From positions 9,815,848 to 9,879,847 of the forward strand of contig CM060471.1 in NCBI GenBank assembly GCA_030544235.1: a stretch of 64,000 bases of DNA. Reading direction: 5' to 3'. This stretch comes from Lepturacanthus savala. Lineage: Eukaryota; Chordata; Actinopteri; Scombriformes; Trichiuridae. The position numbers and the translations under genes are program-made. Numbering within the stretch: the stretch's first letter is position 1; every line of letters begins with the position of its first letter. The notes below the pieces were generated by a model that did not search any database, was not told the origin of the DNA, and saw nothing but the letters and a program-made list of their open reading frames with translations. This document shows, piece after piece, positions 43,998-55,098 of this stretch.

Positions 43998-46492
43998 TTT
44001 ATTCAAGCTTCATCTTACTGACAGAAGACAGCGTCACAGTGATTCGACAGAAATAAAAAGGCGCCTTAATGAACACAATCATCAAACCTGCTCCTCTAAC
44101 AGTAAAGAAACGGATGAAGTGTGATACGATGACGTCACTGTAAGTCACATTCGAGAAAGGTGAGAAATCAAAGATGCATAGGAAGCCTCCGACTGTCGAA
44201 TGAAACAGAATCAACACGTTCTACGTAGAATCACAGCAAACAGTACAGAACATGCCCCGACTGCTTGTTATTATGAACATCACTTAGTTATTAAAAATTA
44301 GACAAAGATTATGTTGAAATTAGAAACAATAGGAAAGTTGTTTTTATTTTTTTTATTTGCCCATCGATGATGTCATGACAGCAGCAAAGGGATTTTAACA
44401 GGGTAGTGTCATTAGAGTGAGGTGTGCAGTGTATTCAAACAGGCTTAGATTTGCACAAATACTTAGAAACGCAGCCTTTAATTACCAAACACCTGATGAT
44501 CCCATAGTAACAAATGAAAATAAATAAGTCAATAAATAAATAGCAATTTAAAACTTACATCAGGAAGCTTTTGCTGCTTTTTTTTTTTTTTTTGCTTTTT
44601 TGCAGAGTCACTGATGTACGACACGTACTGGACCCCCCTCCCCTCCTTATTGATTGAGAAAAGGGAAAAACCTGAGGGGTGCAAATACTGCATTTCACAA
44701 GAGGGAGTCGTTATCACAAAGATAGAAAAATGAGAAAAATTCTGGGCATCAAAACATTTTCTTTCCTGATTTACAGAAACGACTTTAAAGAAATATTAGC
44801 AATTTGGGGAAATACACTTTCGCTTTCTTCCAGAGAGTTAGATCCTGTTTATTAAATAAGCACAAATACTCCGGTTTATATTTAGATTAAACAAAAGATA
44901 TATAAAACACATTAAAGGTACAATACGTAGTTTCTGGCAGCATCTAGTGGCGACATTGTAGATTGCAACCAACGTGTTGTAAAACCTACAGAAAAACACA
45001 AAAGTCTGTCTCTAGAGACATTGTTTGGTTTGTCCGTTGTGGGCTACCGTAGAGATATGGCGGTGCAACATGGGCGGGCCCCATGTAGATAAAAACAGCT
45101 CAATCTAAAGGTAACACAATTCTTATTTTGATTGAATTATATTCTAATTAAATCATAATTCTGAATTCTGCTAGATGCTGCTAAATTCCACTAAATCTTA
45201 CACACTGGACCTTTAATTCTAAGCTAAGCTAACTGGCTGCTAGCTGTAGCCTCATGTTAACTATGCAAACATGAAAGTAGCTTTGATCTTCTCATCTAAC
45301 TCCTGGCAAGAAAGCGAGTAAGCAGCATATTCCTCAAAATGTCAAGCTATTTTCTTTCTTTTCTTTTCATTTTTTTTTTAAGGTTACGACTGCACCTGAC
45401 GACTCACAGGCTGAGAACCGCTGACTTTAATCTTCCTCACCAAACGTGCCTTATAACGTTTCAAATCTAGATGCATCTGTGCTGAAGTACATCTATCGAC
45501 AGTCACTCCGTCCTCTGACCCTCCTCCGCTCCGGTTTCCATCCTCGACCTAAAACCCTCTGGCCTGGTTTCCCAGCGGCAGACCCTCTGCCACCGAAACA
45601 TCTGACCGTCATAGGAGCCGGCTACAATAATACTGGATTCCTACACTTGCCAAAAAGACAAAAAATACAGTAGTGCTACAATATTTAAAAGGAAAACATT
45701 CCTTATACGTGGAGCTAATCCGGATCCTGAGGCCGAAACGTATTAAGAGCAGATTGAACTTATTGTTTGGCAGCGTCCAACAGTGAAAATACTTGTAAAG
45801 GCAGATCTGAGCCGCTGATTTCCTTCAAGTTAAAGGTAAAGCTGCTGCAGAGGATCCCAGTTCTGTTTGCAAAACACATTCCTTTAAAAGAAGTGCACCA
45901 ACAAACAGGGAAGAGGAAGACCCCAAGCTAATAAAAGCTGTAAACAACGCATGATTTATGATACTCTGCAAAATTGGCCTTGAATTACATTCTTACACCT
46001 AAATGCTGCAAAAGTGTGAGAAACACTGAATCTAAACTGCAGAGGGGACTATTAAATCTGACCTGAATATAACAGAGAAAGATCCAGCAGGTATTTCCCT
46101 TTTATCTTCTAAATCAGTCATTGTAAACAGACTAAATCTGGATTTTTGTCACATGACTTTTGGCATTCATCCATTTGTAAATTGTGTGTGAGTGAAATCC
46201 AGACCTCCACAGACGTCTTTGAGGCTAGAAAACTGTGTCAAATCTGCTCAAAATGAGTTTCGGCCTCGAACCCAGCTGCTTCTGTTCAGCATCTATCGAT
46301 TTCACCAGCTGAAACATTCAAACCAATACATTCAAGCCTTTAAACTCTCTCCTCCCTCAGACCTAAACCTTGTCTGTCCTGTTTAAACTGAACCGGTGAA
46401 CTGGTCCCACATTTCACTGAAAATCATAAAACCTCAACTTAAATCCGAATCCCCCCCCCGGCTCCGTCCCACCAGCCTCTGCAGCAGCAGGT
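43998..46492 (-). other. Possible csdc2 3' UTR
   Basis: After the csdc2 stop codon the minus strand runs about 2.5 kb with no recognisable exon. A minus-strand AATAAA lies at 44003-43998. The stretch includes a TTAA-flanked miniature transposon (44912-45216). That the UTR reaches this signal is a guess; nearer cleavage sites are possible. Confidence 0.25.
44912..45216. mobile_element. TTAA-flanked MITE, full-length copy
   Basis: Runs from TTAAAGGTACAATACGTAG to TACACACTGGACCTTTAA: the ends are inverted and each begins with TTAA, the target choice of piggyBac-like elements. Internal marker GCATCTAGTGGCGACATTG. Related fragments occur at 24385-24480, 51361-51505 and, weakly, 9370-9497 and 43486-43540. 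Confidence 0.65.
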
Positions 46493-47993
46493 CTAGGAGC
46501 TGATGATCTGGCCTGACCAGGTCTCGTGTTTGGTGCCTGGGTTCAGGTGTGTGATCACCACGTCCACCGCCTGGATCTTCTGGTTCTTGGGGGGGATGGG
46601 ACACACTTTGTACGTGACCTCGTCTCCTTCCATAGGCACGTACTCACCCTCGATGCTGCCCGACAAACAGAAACATGTTAAACCCTGTTCTTCTCTAAGC
46701 AGGAAAACAATATCAATATATATCGTCAATAACCACTTCATCAATACAATAAGAACAGTTCAAATTAATATTGATAGTTTTCTGGGAAAACACAAGCCGA
46801 CGCTGCTCCTCCTTGTCTCATAAACATCACGTTTTCCTTGATAATGGATCAATCATTGAATCATTTATAAGACAAACCACAAATCAAGTTTAATATAAAG
46901 TGGTCACATTCAGCTTTTTTTTCTCCTGGTCATTATTAAAAATAGATAATTAAAAGATGATTAATAACCATCATCATCAACTGATGTGAAATATTTTATA
47001 TCAATATATGTTCTAGCTGTATCACCTCTACATTTACCTGTACTTGAATTAAAAGTAGGACATTAAGTATAAAATGTCCCCAAATATTTAAAAGAATAAT
47101 ACCAATAATTATCATTATTGATAAATATAAACACATTTTTATTGATAGGCTTTTTTTTATTATATTGCCCAGTTCGAATGTTCTGTACAACACAATGATG
47201 TGTTTGAACCTACAGAGCTAAAATCAAAACCTCTAGAAAATCATGTGAAGTTAATTAATGTATTAGTTGTTAATAAAAAATAATTGGTGTTGTTAGTAAA
47301 ATGTCAATTCAATCGCTGCTTCCCAAAGCTGAAGATTTGACCTTTGATTTGACCTGTCTTTTTTGAGAAGCTGGAACCAGACATTTTCTTTCTAAAAAAC
47401 TCAAATCTCTCTCTGCTGAAAAACAATTTAAAACACATCCCAAGCTGCACTGGTGACATGTTCCTGTTATTATGATGAACGTAGGCAACTAATTGATTAA
47501 TCGTTCTAGAAGCCAGGAAAACAGCAAAAGTTTCCAAATAGCTACTCACTCAGAGATGTGGACGAAGATGTCCTCGCCTCCGTGGGTGGGGCGTATGAAT
47601 CCGTGACCCTGAGACCTGGAGAAGTTCTTACACATGCCTTTAAAGACGGGACCTGATTTTGCTCGCACTGTCCTGCAGAGAAAGAGAGCGAGACCAGGAT
47701 GGAGGGAGAGGACGGAGGGAGAGGACAGAAAGACGACATGAACTGTCAGAAAGAGAGCATCAGGAAAAGCACAACAAGACTCAGAGGAACATGGTTCTTG
47801 CTCACGCTGAGTAGGTGCGGGTGCGTTTTGTCGGCAGTGGGCTGGGCAGCTCTCCGGGCTGTGGCGGTTTCCTCTCCCTCTCCCAGACCCGGCTGCCCTC
47901 CCTCAGGAAGGGGAAGGAGAGCTGCAGGGGGGTGCGGGGGGAGGCGAGCGGCAGCGGGGGGTCAGCCGGTGAGGAGGGGTCAGGGTCGGACAT
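46493..47993 (-). CDS. csdc2: Cold shock domain protein C2 (PIPPin)
   Basis: RNA-binding protein with one cold-shock domain; the mammalian protein binds histone H1.0 and H3.3 mRNA 3' ends and is enriched in brain. Coding exons 47993-47806, 47672-47550 and 46655-46493 join in frame to 157 residues (human about 153). The N-terminus is Pro-rich and holds the family stretches REGSRVWER and LPSPLPTKRTRTYSA. The cold-shock domain spans about residues 68-135 with GHGFI (RNP1-like) and DIFVHI (RNP2-like), then DEVTYKVCPIPPKNQK. The end HETWSGQ is family-typical and is followed by TAG. The ATG at 47993 is chosen because MSDPDPSSPADPP aligns with the start of the human protein. The gene lies head-to-tail with aco2, which is on the same strand. 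Confidence 0.96.
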
Positions 47994-48281
47994 CTTTGAT
48001 CGTTACGGGGTTTTTTTCGTTTGTTTCTTTCCCTGTTGTGGGTTTTTTTCTCCAGTGGAACGTGAGGAAGAAGAGGAGGGAGGCTCACACCTCCTGCATG
48101 GTGATGTTTAAGATGTAACCAGGACCAGGTCTGCAGGTGGAGTCAGCCCACGATGACCTGAGAGAAGAAGACTGAGAGAAAGACCAAGACATTTTTACAG
48201 CCATTTTGTTGTTTTTACCCAAAATTGAGACCAATTAAAACATCTTCAAGGTCCATTGCATCAGATTTAGCAGCATCTAGT

Positions 48282-48890
48282 CCAACCCGGCTCCTGGGGG
48301 GCTACTGTCCTGCTTTTAAGAACCTTCTCACTCCTACACACCTGATTCTAATTATTAACAAGCCGTTGACAAGGGCTGCGTCTGAATCCAGCAACTGCCC
48401 ACCTATGTTGTAGGAAAAAATGATGATCTAGAATATATTAATACCTTAGAAGGCTTTCAACAGGTAGGCAGAGCGGTACCCGGGTTACACTACAGTTTAT
48501 GATACCATTTTCCTTATTTTTTTTAAAGTTAAGCTAATCAGAAATACACTGTACACATTGCTAATGTGTTAAATCACTATTCTAGCCTTCTCTACATAGG
48601 TGTATAGAGGCCCATTTCCAGCAACTATCACTCCAGTGTTCTAATGGAACAATGTGTTTGCTCATTGCATCATAAGGCTAATGTGGAAGAATTTGTATTC
48701 ATTTTACAACTCATGGTGGTAAAAAAAGTGTGACTTTTGGCTACAGGTTAGTAGGAAGTGATACTGAGGTTTCAGAAACAGCTAAGCTTCAGCTACTGGA
48801 TAAGGAGATAACAATAGCTACTTGTTGGAGTTGGGAGATTCCTAAAACATGCAGGAGGGTAGTTCTCCAGGAGCAGGTTTGGTGATCCCT
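48282..48890. mobile_element. hAT-like element of the same type, carrying a nested repeat
   Basis: Left end CCAACCCGGCTCCTGG and right end CCAGGAGCAGGTTTGGTGA are inverted and resemble the ends of the 57946 MITE. It is flanked by a perfect 8-bp duplication, CATCTAGT, at 48274-48281 and 48891-48898. Inside it, from about 48484 to 48745, is a second repeat also found at 33414-33737. Confidence 0.8.
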
Positions 48891-48905
48891 CATCTAGTGG
48901 AACAG

Positions 48906-49165
48906 TCATTCATTCATCTTCTATACCTGCTTATTCCTCATTAGGGTCACAGGGGTCTGCTGGAGCCTATCCCAGCGCGTTACAGGTGAGAGGCAGGGAT
49001 ACACCCCAGATGGTCACCAGCCAATCATGGAACACACACACCATTCACTCACACACTCACACTTATAGGCAATTTAGTGTCTCCAATTAACCTCCGCGTG
49101 TTTTTGGAGGAACATGCAAATTCCACACAGAAAGGTTCCAGACCAAGAACTTGGACCTGTGAACC
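48906..49165 (-). mobile_element. tRNA-derived SINE, copy 3, internally deleted
   Basis: Same family on the minus strand, with a tail of ATGAATGAATGA. It has lost most of the tRNA-like head and a segment of the body. The flanks are a perfect 12-bp duplication, CTAGTGGAACAG, at 48894-48905 and 49166-49177. The left duplication overlaps the target duplication of the hAT-like element ending at 48890. Confidence 0.8.
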
Positions 49166-49483
49166 CTAGTGGAACAGATGATGGATGATTTTAAGAAAAA
49201 GATTAGAAATAGAAAAGCTTTACAGAGGCAGCGAGGCAGTCTGTCTATGACGGAGCTCTGCCCCAATGCACAAGCTCTGTTTTTTTAATCTTGTTCCAGC
49301 AGGTTGTGTCACATCAGTGCCATGGCCTTGAAATGAAAAGACAAAAAAGACAAAAAGTTCTAACTTATACAGAAACACCCCACACACTGTATAGAACACT
49401 GTCTGTCAAACTGTGAATCCTTAAAGTTCTTATTTTGGGCAGTCAATCAATCTATGTTTTCTCTATCAATACTTGGCCGTAGA

Positions 49484-49757
49484 ACAGCAACAATTAGACA
49501 ATAAATCAATTTTTAAATCTATTTTCTTAATTGATTATTGGATTTGAGTGATTCTTAAGAAGAAAATGTCCGAATTCTCTGGTTCCAGCTTCTCAGCTCT
49601 GATTATTTCCTGGTTTCTTTAGTCTCTATAATAGTAAACTGATGATATTTGGGTCGTGGACTGAACAAAGAAAGACATTTTATGTTGAATCTTCAGTCAC
49701 TTTCACATGCTTTTACAGAATCAACAGCTTAATCGACTTAGAAAAAGTTGCAGCCCT
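49484..49757. mobile_element. GCAGCCCTA-ended hAT-like repeat
   Basis: Shares the landmarks of the copy at 421-625: TTTCCTGGTTTCTTTAGTCT, ATAGTAAACTGATGATATTT and a terminal AAAGTTGCAGCCCTA. It is diverged. Confidence 0.6.
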
Positions 49758-50517
49758 ACTTGAATAGAATGTAAGTATGTTTTAATCAGAATCGAATTCA
49801 ATTCAACTAAGAACTGTTGTGTTTTTATTCATTTAGATTGAGACATTTGAAAGTTTTTGTAAATTATGAATTCAAATACGAGACAATATAAACTTTTAAA
49901 ACATCCAGGATAATATCCAATAAATGTCTGTAAGTGAATGAGGAAAAAACACATAAATACAACTTTTCACACTGGTTAACAGTGAATTACATCTAAAAAA
50001 AAAAGTTAATTATGGTTTTCTCACACAGATTTAATAAGAGACAGTAACTTTACGTTGCACCAGAAAGAAAAATGATTCTCCTGAATCACATGTTGTGGAT
50101 CACTTGATCCTGACTGAAAGAATGAGCCCAGATTTGACTTAAATATGAAAGCATGTCCAGGCGTTTCTTTGTCTCTGCTTCTTATGCTTCTGAAGCAACA
50201 AGCAGGCAAACAGCAGCCGTGAGGAAAACAATGAGAATAACAAAACACCCTGATTTCCGGGTGCCACACTGTGATCGCTCCAGCTCAGAAAAGGTCTCAA
50301 GATGATGTAAATACGGATCCTGGCTGCAGGGCCTCGGCTCGGCTCATCACACATTATTAGATTAAAATCCTGTCGCCCACAGAACTGACATCCATTACAG
50401 GATTGCTCGTTATAGTCTGTATTCAAACAGCAAGCTGCTCCCTGAACCGTCTCAGACAGGAGGAGGACGACTGAGCTCCATCTCCGAGCCATCACACAAA
50501 CACAATTATCATTTTGG

Positions 50518-50518
<1 letters not shown>

Positions 50519-50601
<83 letters not shown>

Positions 50602-50813
50602 ATTGTAGCTACAAACATAAGGGGCCATAACTGTTCTACACAGGAACCTGGAGTCTTCAGCAGCCTCCTCATGAGTCCTAGCATTCATGTGACATCTGCA
50701 GTCTGAATGTTTGACAAAGACTAATGAGATGAGCACAAGTCAAAGTGAATCCCACAGGCTCCTTTCAATATCTGTCACACTCTGCCTCTCTCTGTCGGAC
50801 TAAATATAGCAGC

Positions 50814-50910
<97 letters not shown>
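50519..50910. repeat. Two long (TG)n tracts in the csdc2-aco2 spacer
   Basis: (TG)39 at 50519-50597 and (GT)47 at 50816-50910, about 220 bases apart. The open frames of alternating Cys-Val or His-Thr across them are artefacts. Confidence 0.97.
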
Positions 50911-50912
<2 letters not shown>

Positions 50913-51360
50913 ATGGACTGCAGAGTCTCAGGTTGGATTGGTTGGTTGGTTATTATTTATTATTATTATGGAATTATCTGATTGGTCCAGTTTTCACCTG
51001 CTGGGCTGAAATGATTCTGATTGGATGTTTTTTATTATGATGCAATTATTATTCAGACAAGTGATGTTTTAAAAATGTTCTTGTTACTTGATGATAAAGA
51101 AAATTTAATGTTTTAAAATCCAGTTTGTGTCAGATTTTTTTGCATCTGTGCATATGTCATAAAAAAAACAATGTTATTAAACTTATGTGGTAAATGTTTA
51201 TTTCTCTAGATTTTTCAAAACAGCATAGTATCGTCAGATGGAAGATAGAAGTCATGAAATATTATATTATTGGCAGATATATTTTAGTATCAACTCTCCA
51301 AATGGCTGTTGTTGATTCTTCATTTATTCAAGATGTTTTGTGTGTATTTAATTTAAGACG

Positions 51361-51505
51361 TTAAAGGTACAGTGTTTAGGTTCTGGTGACATCTAGTGGT
51401 GAGTTTGAACATTGCAACCAACTGATTACCACAACGTATGACTATTATATTCTATTTGTGTCAAATTTAGATGCTGCTAAATCTCACACACACTGCAACT
51501 TCGTG
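51361..51505. mobile_element. TTAA-type MITE fragment
   Basis: Begins TTAAAGGTACAGTGTTTAGG and contains GACATCTAGTGGTGAGTTTG and GATGCTGCTAAATCTCACAC, the landmarks of the element at 44912-45216; the terminal part is mutated. Confidence 0.55.
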
Positions 51506-52866
51506 AATTACTGTGTTGTACCTTCCACTAAAATGCTTTCACTGAGAATAATTCTTTATTTTCATAGTTAATTATATGATGATAAAACTTAGTGAGAACA
51601 ATTATTATCTGACAGAAAATTAATTAGCAACTATTTGATAATCACAAGGTTCCATGTTGTTCACTTCTCATTTGAGGTTTTAAGGGGCTGTTCACCCCAA
51701 CACGGGTATTTTTGAAATTATTTTGAAATGATCCACTTCTCCTCCAGCTCCTGAAATCAGAGGTTTTTTGTAACTGGAGTCTAGAGGAAACTTTTTTGAA
51801 AAGTCGTGAAAACCTCAGTTTGTTGTTGACATTGTTTGACGTCACGCTGTGCGATGGTAAACAGGAAGTTGTATCCATGGAGACTTGTGAAATGCTCTAG
51901 CCTTGTGATTGGCTAAAATGTCCTTCTTGTTACGAGTGCTATCGCCACCTGCTGCTTTGGGATGAGCATCACATTCTTTGAGGTGGATTTTTTGGCTTCA
52001 TGTGGTCGGAGATATTTTCTTTTTACAAAATAATAATACCCATGTTCATGTGGACTAGACCTAAGAAACAAAAATCACCTCAATATAGTTTATTCTATAT
52101 CTTCTCTCAAACTCAGGTCGTTTGTGTCTGTCTCATTGATATGTAACAGGTGACTGTATAGTTGTGATGTCACAACATGACAGGACCTTTCAGTACTTTC
52201 TGTGTCCAGCTTCTCAAATGCAACGATGTGCTGCTTTTCTGTGCTTTTCTGTGCTCATAAATTGAATTGTTTTGGGTAATGAAACAACATCGTCTTATGA
52301 TGTTCTTCACTACTGGGATTAAAGGGAAGTTTATAATGAAAAACACAGATTTAGGCTTCATCCGCACAGGGTTCAAAGGTCAAACATCATCACAGGAGAG
52401 ACACTAATCTCTGCATCTTCTCAGCTCGTTCCAGGGCAGATAGTGGAGGCTTTATAGCCTCCTGGTGTCATGTTGGACGGTGTTGGTGATGAACACCGAC
52501 ACGGTGGCACATGGGGAGACATGACTGATGGATGACAAGGCATAAAGTCTGCAGCCTAAATAATTCAGCAGCTCCCAGCTCCTCTTTCATTATCCTGTAA
52601 AAATCACTTCTTTGACGAGCCTGCAGAGATTCTGTGTCAGTTATCTGATGAAACATTTAATCAGGAAGGTGTCAGGCTGCTTTAAGATGAATAAATACAT
52701 AAAAAAAAACTAAATCAGGAGCCAGATTCACTGGATGAGGAGGAAGAAGGAAAGAAAAGAGCTGGAGGAGCTTTGAAAAGAGACAAAAGGCCAAAAAAAA
52801 ACCCTCACAGTGAAACCAGGGCACTGTGGCTGCCTGTACTCCTCTTCATCAGCATGTGAGGCACGT

Positions 52867-52868
<2 letters not shown>

Positions 52869-52958
<90 letters not shown>
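52869..52958. repeat. (CA)45 microsatellite
   Basis: Pure dinucleotide run in the csdc2 upstream spacer. Confidence 0.97.
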
Positions 52959-52962
<4 letters not shown>

Positions 52963-53378
52963 GTCTTTAAACTTTAAATGAGCCTTTCGAAGGGATAAAT
53001 CAGCCTTTTCTTCGTGATATGATTTGTTTGATATTTGCCTGTGTGGCTGGCACGGCTTAAATAATTAATTTCAAAATAAAAGCCCTTCAGGCGGTTTGTT
53101 TCCAGAACATTCTCACACTGTTGGCAGCTTCACGCAAGAAGAAGCCAGAAAGAAAAGAAGGATGCGCAACAATAAAACATGATGTGACTGCAGAATAAAA
53201 GGTGAAAACAGGGGGGATGTGTGAGAACCACCCGGCTTTTTCTGTCTTTTTTATCACAATAAAAGCCACCAACCCGCCGCCGTCCGCCAGGCTGCAGGAA
53301 TAAAAGGCTCAAAGCTGCAAATCACCGCCCCTAGAAAAAAAAACACAAAACACCCGGATCGATTAACCGATCACTTAC

Positions 53379-53560
53379 CGATCAGCCGACGGCTCCAGGC
53401 GCGAGACGTGCGGGAATTAACGCGATTAAATCCGGTGGAAGCTGCGGGGGACATGAGGCGGAGGAGCCGGTGGATGCGGGTCTGGATGCGGTGACACAGG
53501 CGGGATGAAGAAGCAGCAAATGAGAAGGAGGCAGAGAGGAAGGAGGAAGAGGAGGAAGAG
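53379..53560 (-). promoter_or_regulatory. Candidate csdc2 noncoding first exon and CpG-rich promoter
   Basis: A CpG-dense patch, unlike its AT-rich surroundings, ends on the minus strand with a strong donor (exon end 53379, then GTAAGTGAT). Downstream, a pyrimidine-rich acceptor-like run lies just before the csdc2 start codon, around 48050-48090. Together these suggest a 5' UTR exon spliced across about 5.3 kb to the coding exon. No coding potential was recognised in it. It could instead be the promoter of an unseen transcript. Confidence 0.4.
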
Positions 53561-54756
53561 GAGGAGCAGCAGCGGGTTACTGAGCTAAAACACTACACTC
53601 ACTCTTTGTTCTGCTGCTGGATCCTTCTGCATGTTTCAGTCGTCAAATTCACGGCTGCGGCTGCTTTATTCACCCGCTTCATCTGCAGCGATGTGCATGA
53701 AGCTCTGGTTGAAAATGTTCGCTGTTTTTTAATAAAATAAAAGTCATTAACCCTCACACAGCTCTAACTTTTACCATAATGTTCAGAAACAGACAAAAAT
53801 GTGGTTAAATCTTTTAATCAGCACTGTACTGATTAGAATTTTTTTTTTTTTTAGCAATTTCAATGCCATTTTGTAGTGTTTTTATTTCTAATAAAAATAA
53901 TAATGATAAAATAAATTATTTTCCATAAAATCTGTCAGTGTTTAGCAAAGAAATTTTATTTTATTTTATGTCAGATGTAAAAAAAATAATACTAATCAAC
54001 TGAAGCGGTGATCATAAAAGATGCAGTTGTTTTTTTATTAGAATTTTAATCCTTTAAATTTAATTGTGAATAAACAGAGAATAAAAAGAGTGAAGAAAAC
54101 AGTTTGAGGTCATCAGATATTTTAATAAATGTCTGAATAAACTTGTGGTTTTAACCAGGAGTTGTTTCAGTCTGGACTCTGCAAGGCTGGGTTTGTTCTT
54201 TTAAAACATATTTTTATCCGACTAATATAAAATACTTAGGATGACTCAGCTCATTGGGGAGTTTAATGTTGTCATTTGATGTACACATGTTCCATGTTTT
54301 ATATCTGCAGGATAAAGATTTAGTAACAGCTGATAATATCTTCAAAAGGTTTTTACTAAAACTGTCACATATGTAGTGGAGTAAAATTACAAAATAGAAG
54401 AACATTTTAAAAACTCAAGTACAAATATTTCGACTAAGTATTTTAGTGAGTTTCCACTGCAGCAGATGACTTCTACTCAAACATATAACATGATCTGCAT
54501 ATGGTTTAAAATCTATTTGTGCATGTCCTTTTCTGGGATTGTAAACATGCTTCGGTTCCACGTGTCCAAAAGTGGAAACTGTGGAAATTGGTCAGAAATT
54601 CTTTCTTGTTTCTGGTGCATTTCAGAATGACCACTTTGTCTGAAAGAGCTCAAGACATTTCCCCCCCGGCACAGATCGGATAAGAGGAGACAAGTGTCTC
54701 ATTATGCTGCCCCACAACTTCCTTAAAGCTCCAATGTAGTTCACTCTTGTTTGCAG

Positions 54757-55098
54757 ATGAACCTACAGTGCAGCTCATCAGCTGATCCCAGTAAATGCTG
54801 CAGACTGCTCCTGACCCATGTCTACATGCAGGATATCATCCATCACTATCTGTCAGATGCTAATTACCGTCCAGAGCAGCACAACAGACTTTATCATTTG
54901 TCCAGGAGGTTTCGTCTTTTGTGCAGACTCACAACAATTTATGTGAAATTAGGACATATGGACTCAACATTTGATGATACACGCTCAAGCCTCATATGTC
55001 ACAGCCTTCAGCATCTTAAAATAAGCCTGTTTAACACTCGCAGAATCCTCAGAAACATCTTTGTGCATTTGCATTTTGCTTTAAACAGATTATTTTAG
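54757..55098 (+). CDS. Unexplained ORF, uncertain; exon-like
   Basis: An open frame of about 113 codons begins right after an acceptor-like TTGTTTGCAG (54747-54756) and ends at TAG. I do not recognise the protein. It is rich in Leu, Arg and His, has Cys-Cys early (CCRLLLTHVYMQDIIHHYLS) and amphipathic helix-like spacing (YHLSRRFRLLCRLTTIYVKL). The pattern faintly recalls helical cytokines of the IL-10/IL-20 group, but no diagnostic motif is present and no partner exon was found upstream. It is not low-complexity and overlaps no repeat I can identify. It may be a chance ORF. Confidence 0.2.
   Translation: MNLQCSSSADPSKCCRLLLTHVYMQDIIHHYLSDANYRPEQHNRLYHLSRRFRLLCRLTTIYVKLGHMDSTFDDTRSSLICHSLQHLKISLFNTRRILRNIFVHLHFALNRLF

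Noticed and set aside
47699..48118. 139-residue plus-strand frame
   Set aside because: Antisense shadow of csdc2 exon 1 and its GC-rich codons; no homology recognised.
48895..49177. Calling the ACATGCAAACTCCACACAGA repeat a DNA transposon
   Set aside because: A- and B-box-like head and 10-12-bp duplications indicate a SINE.
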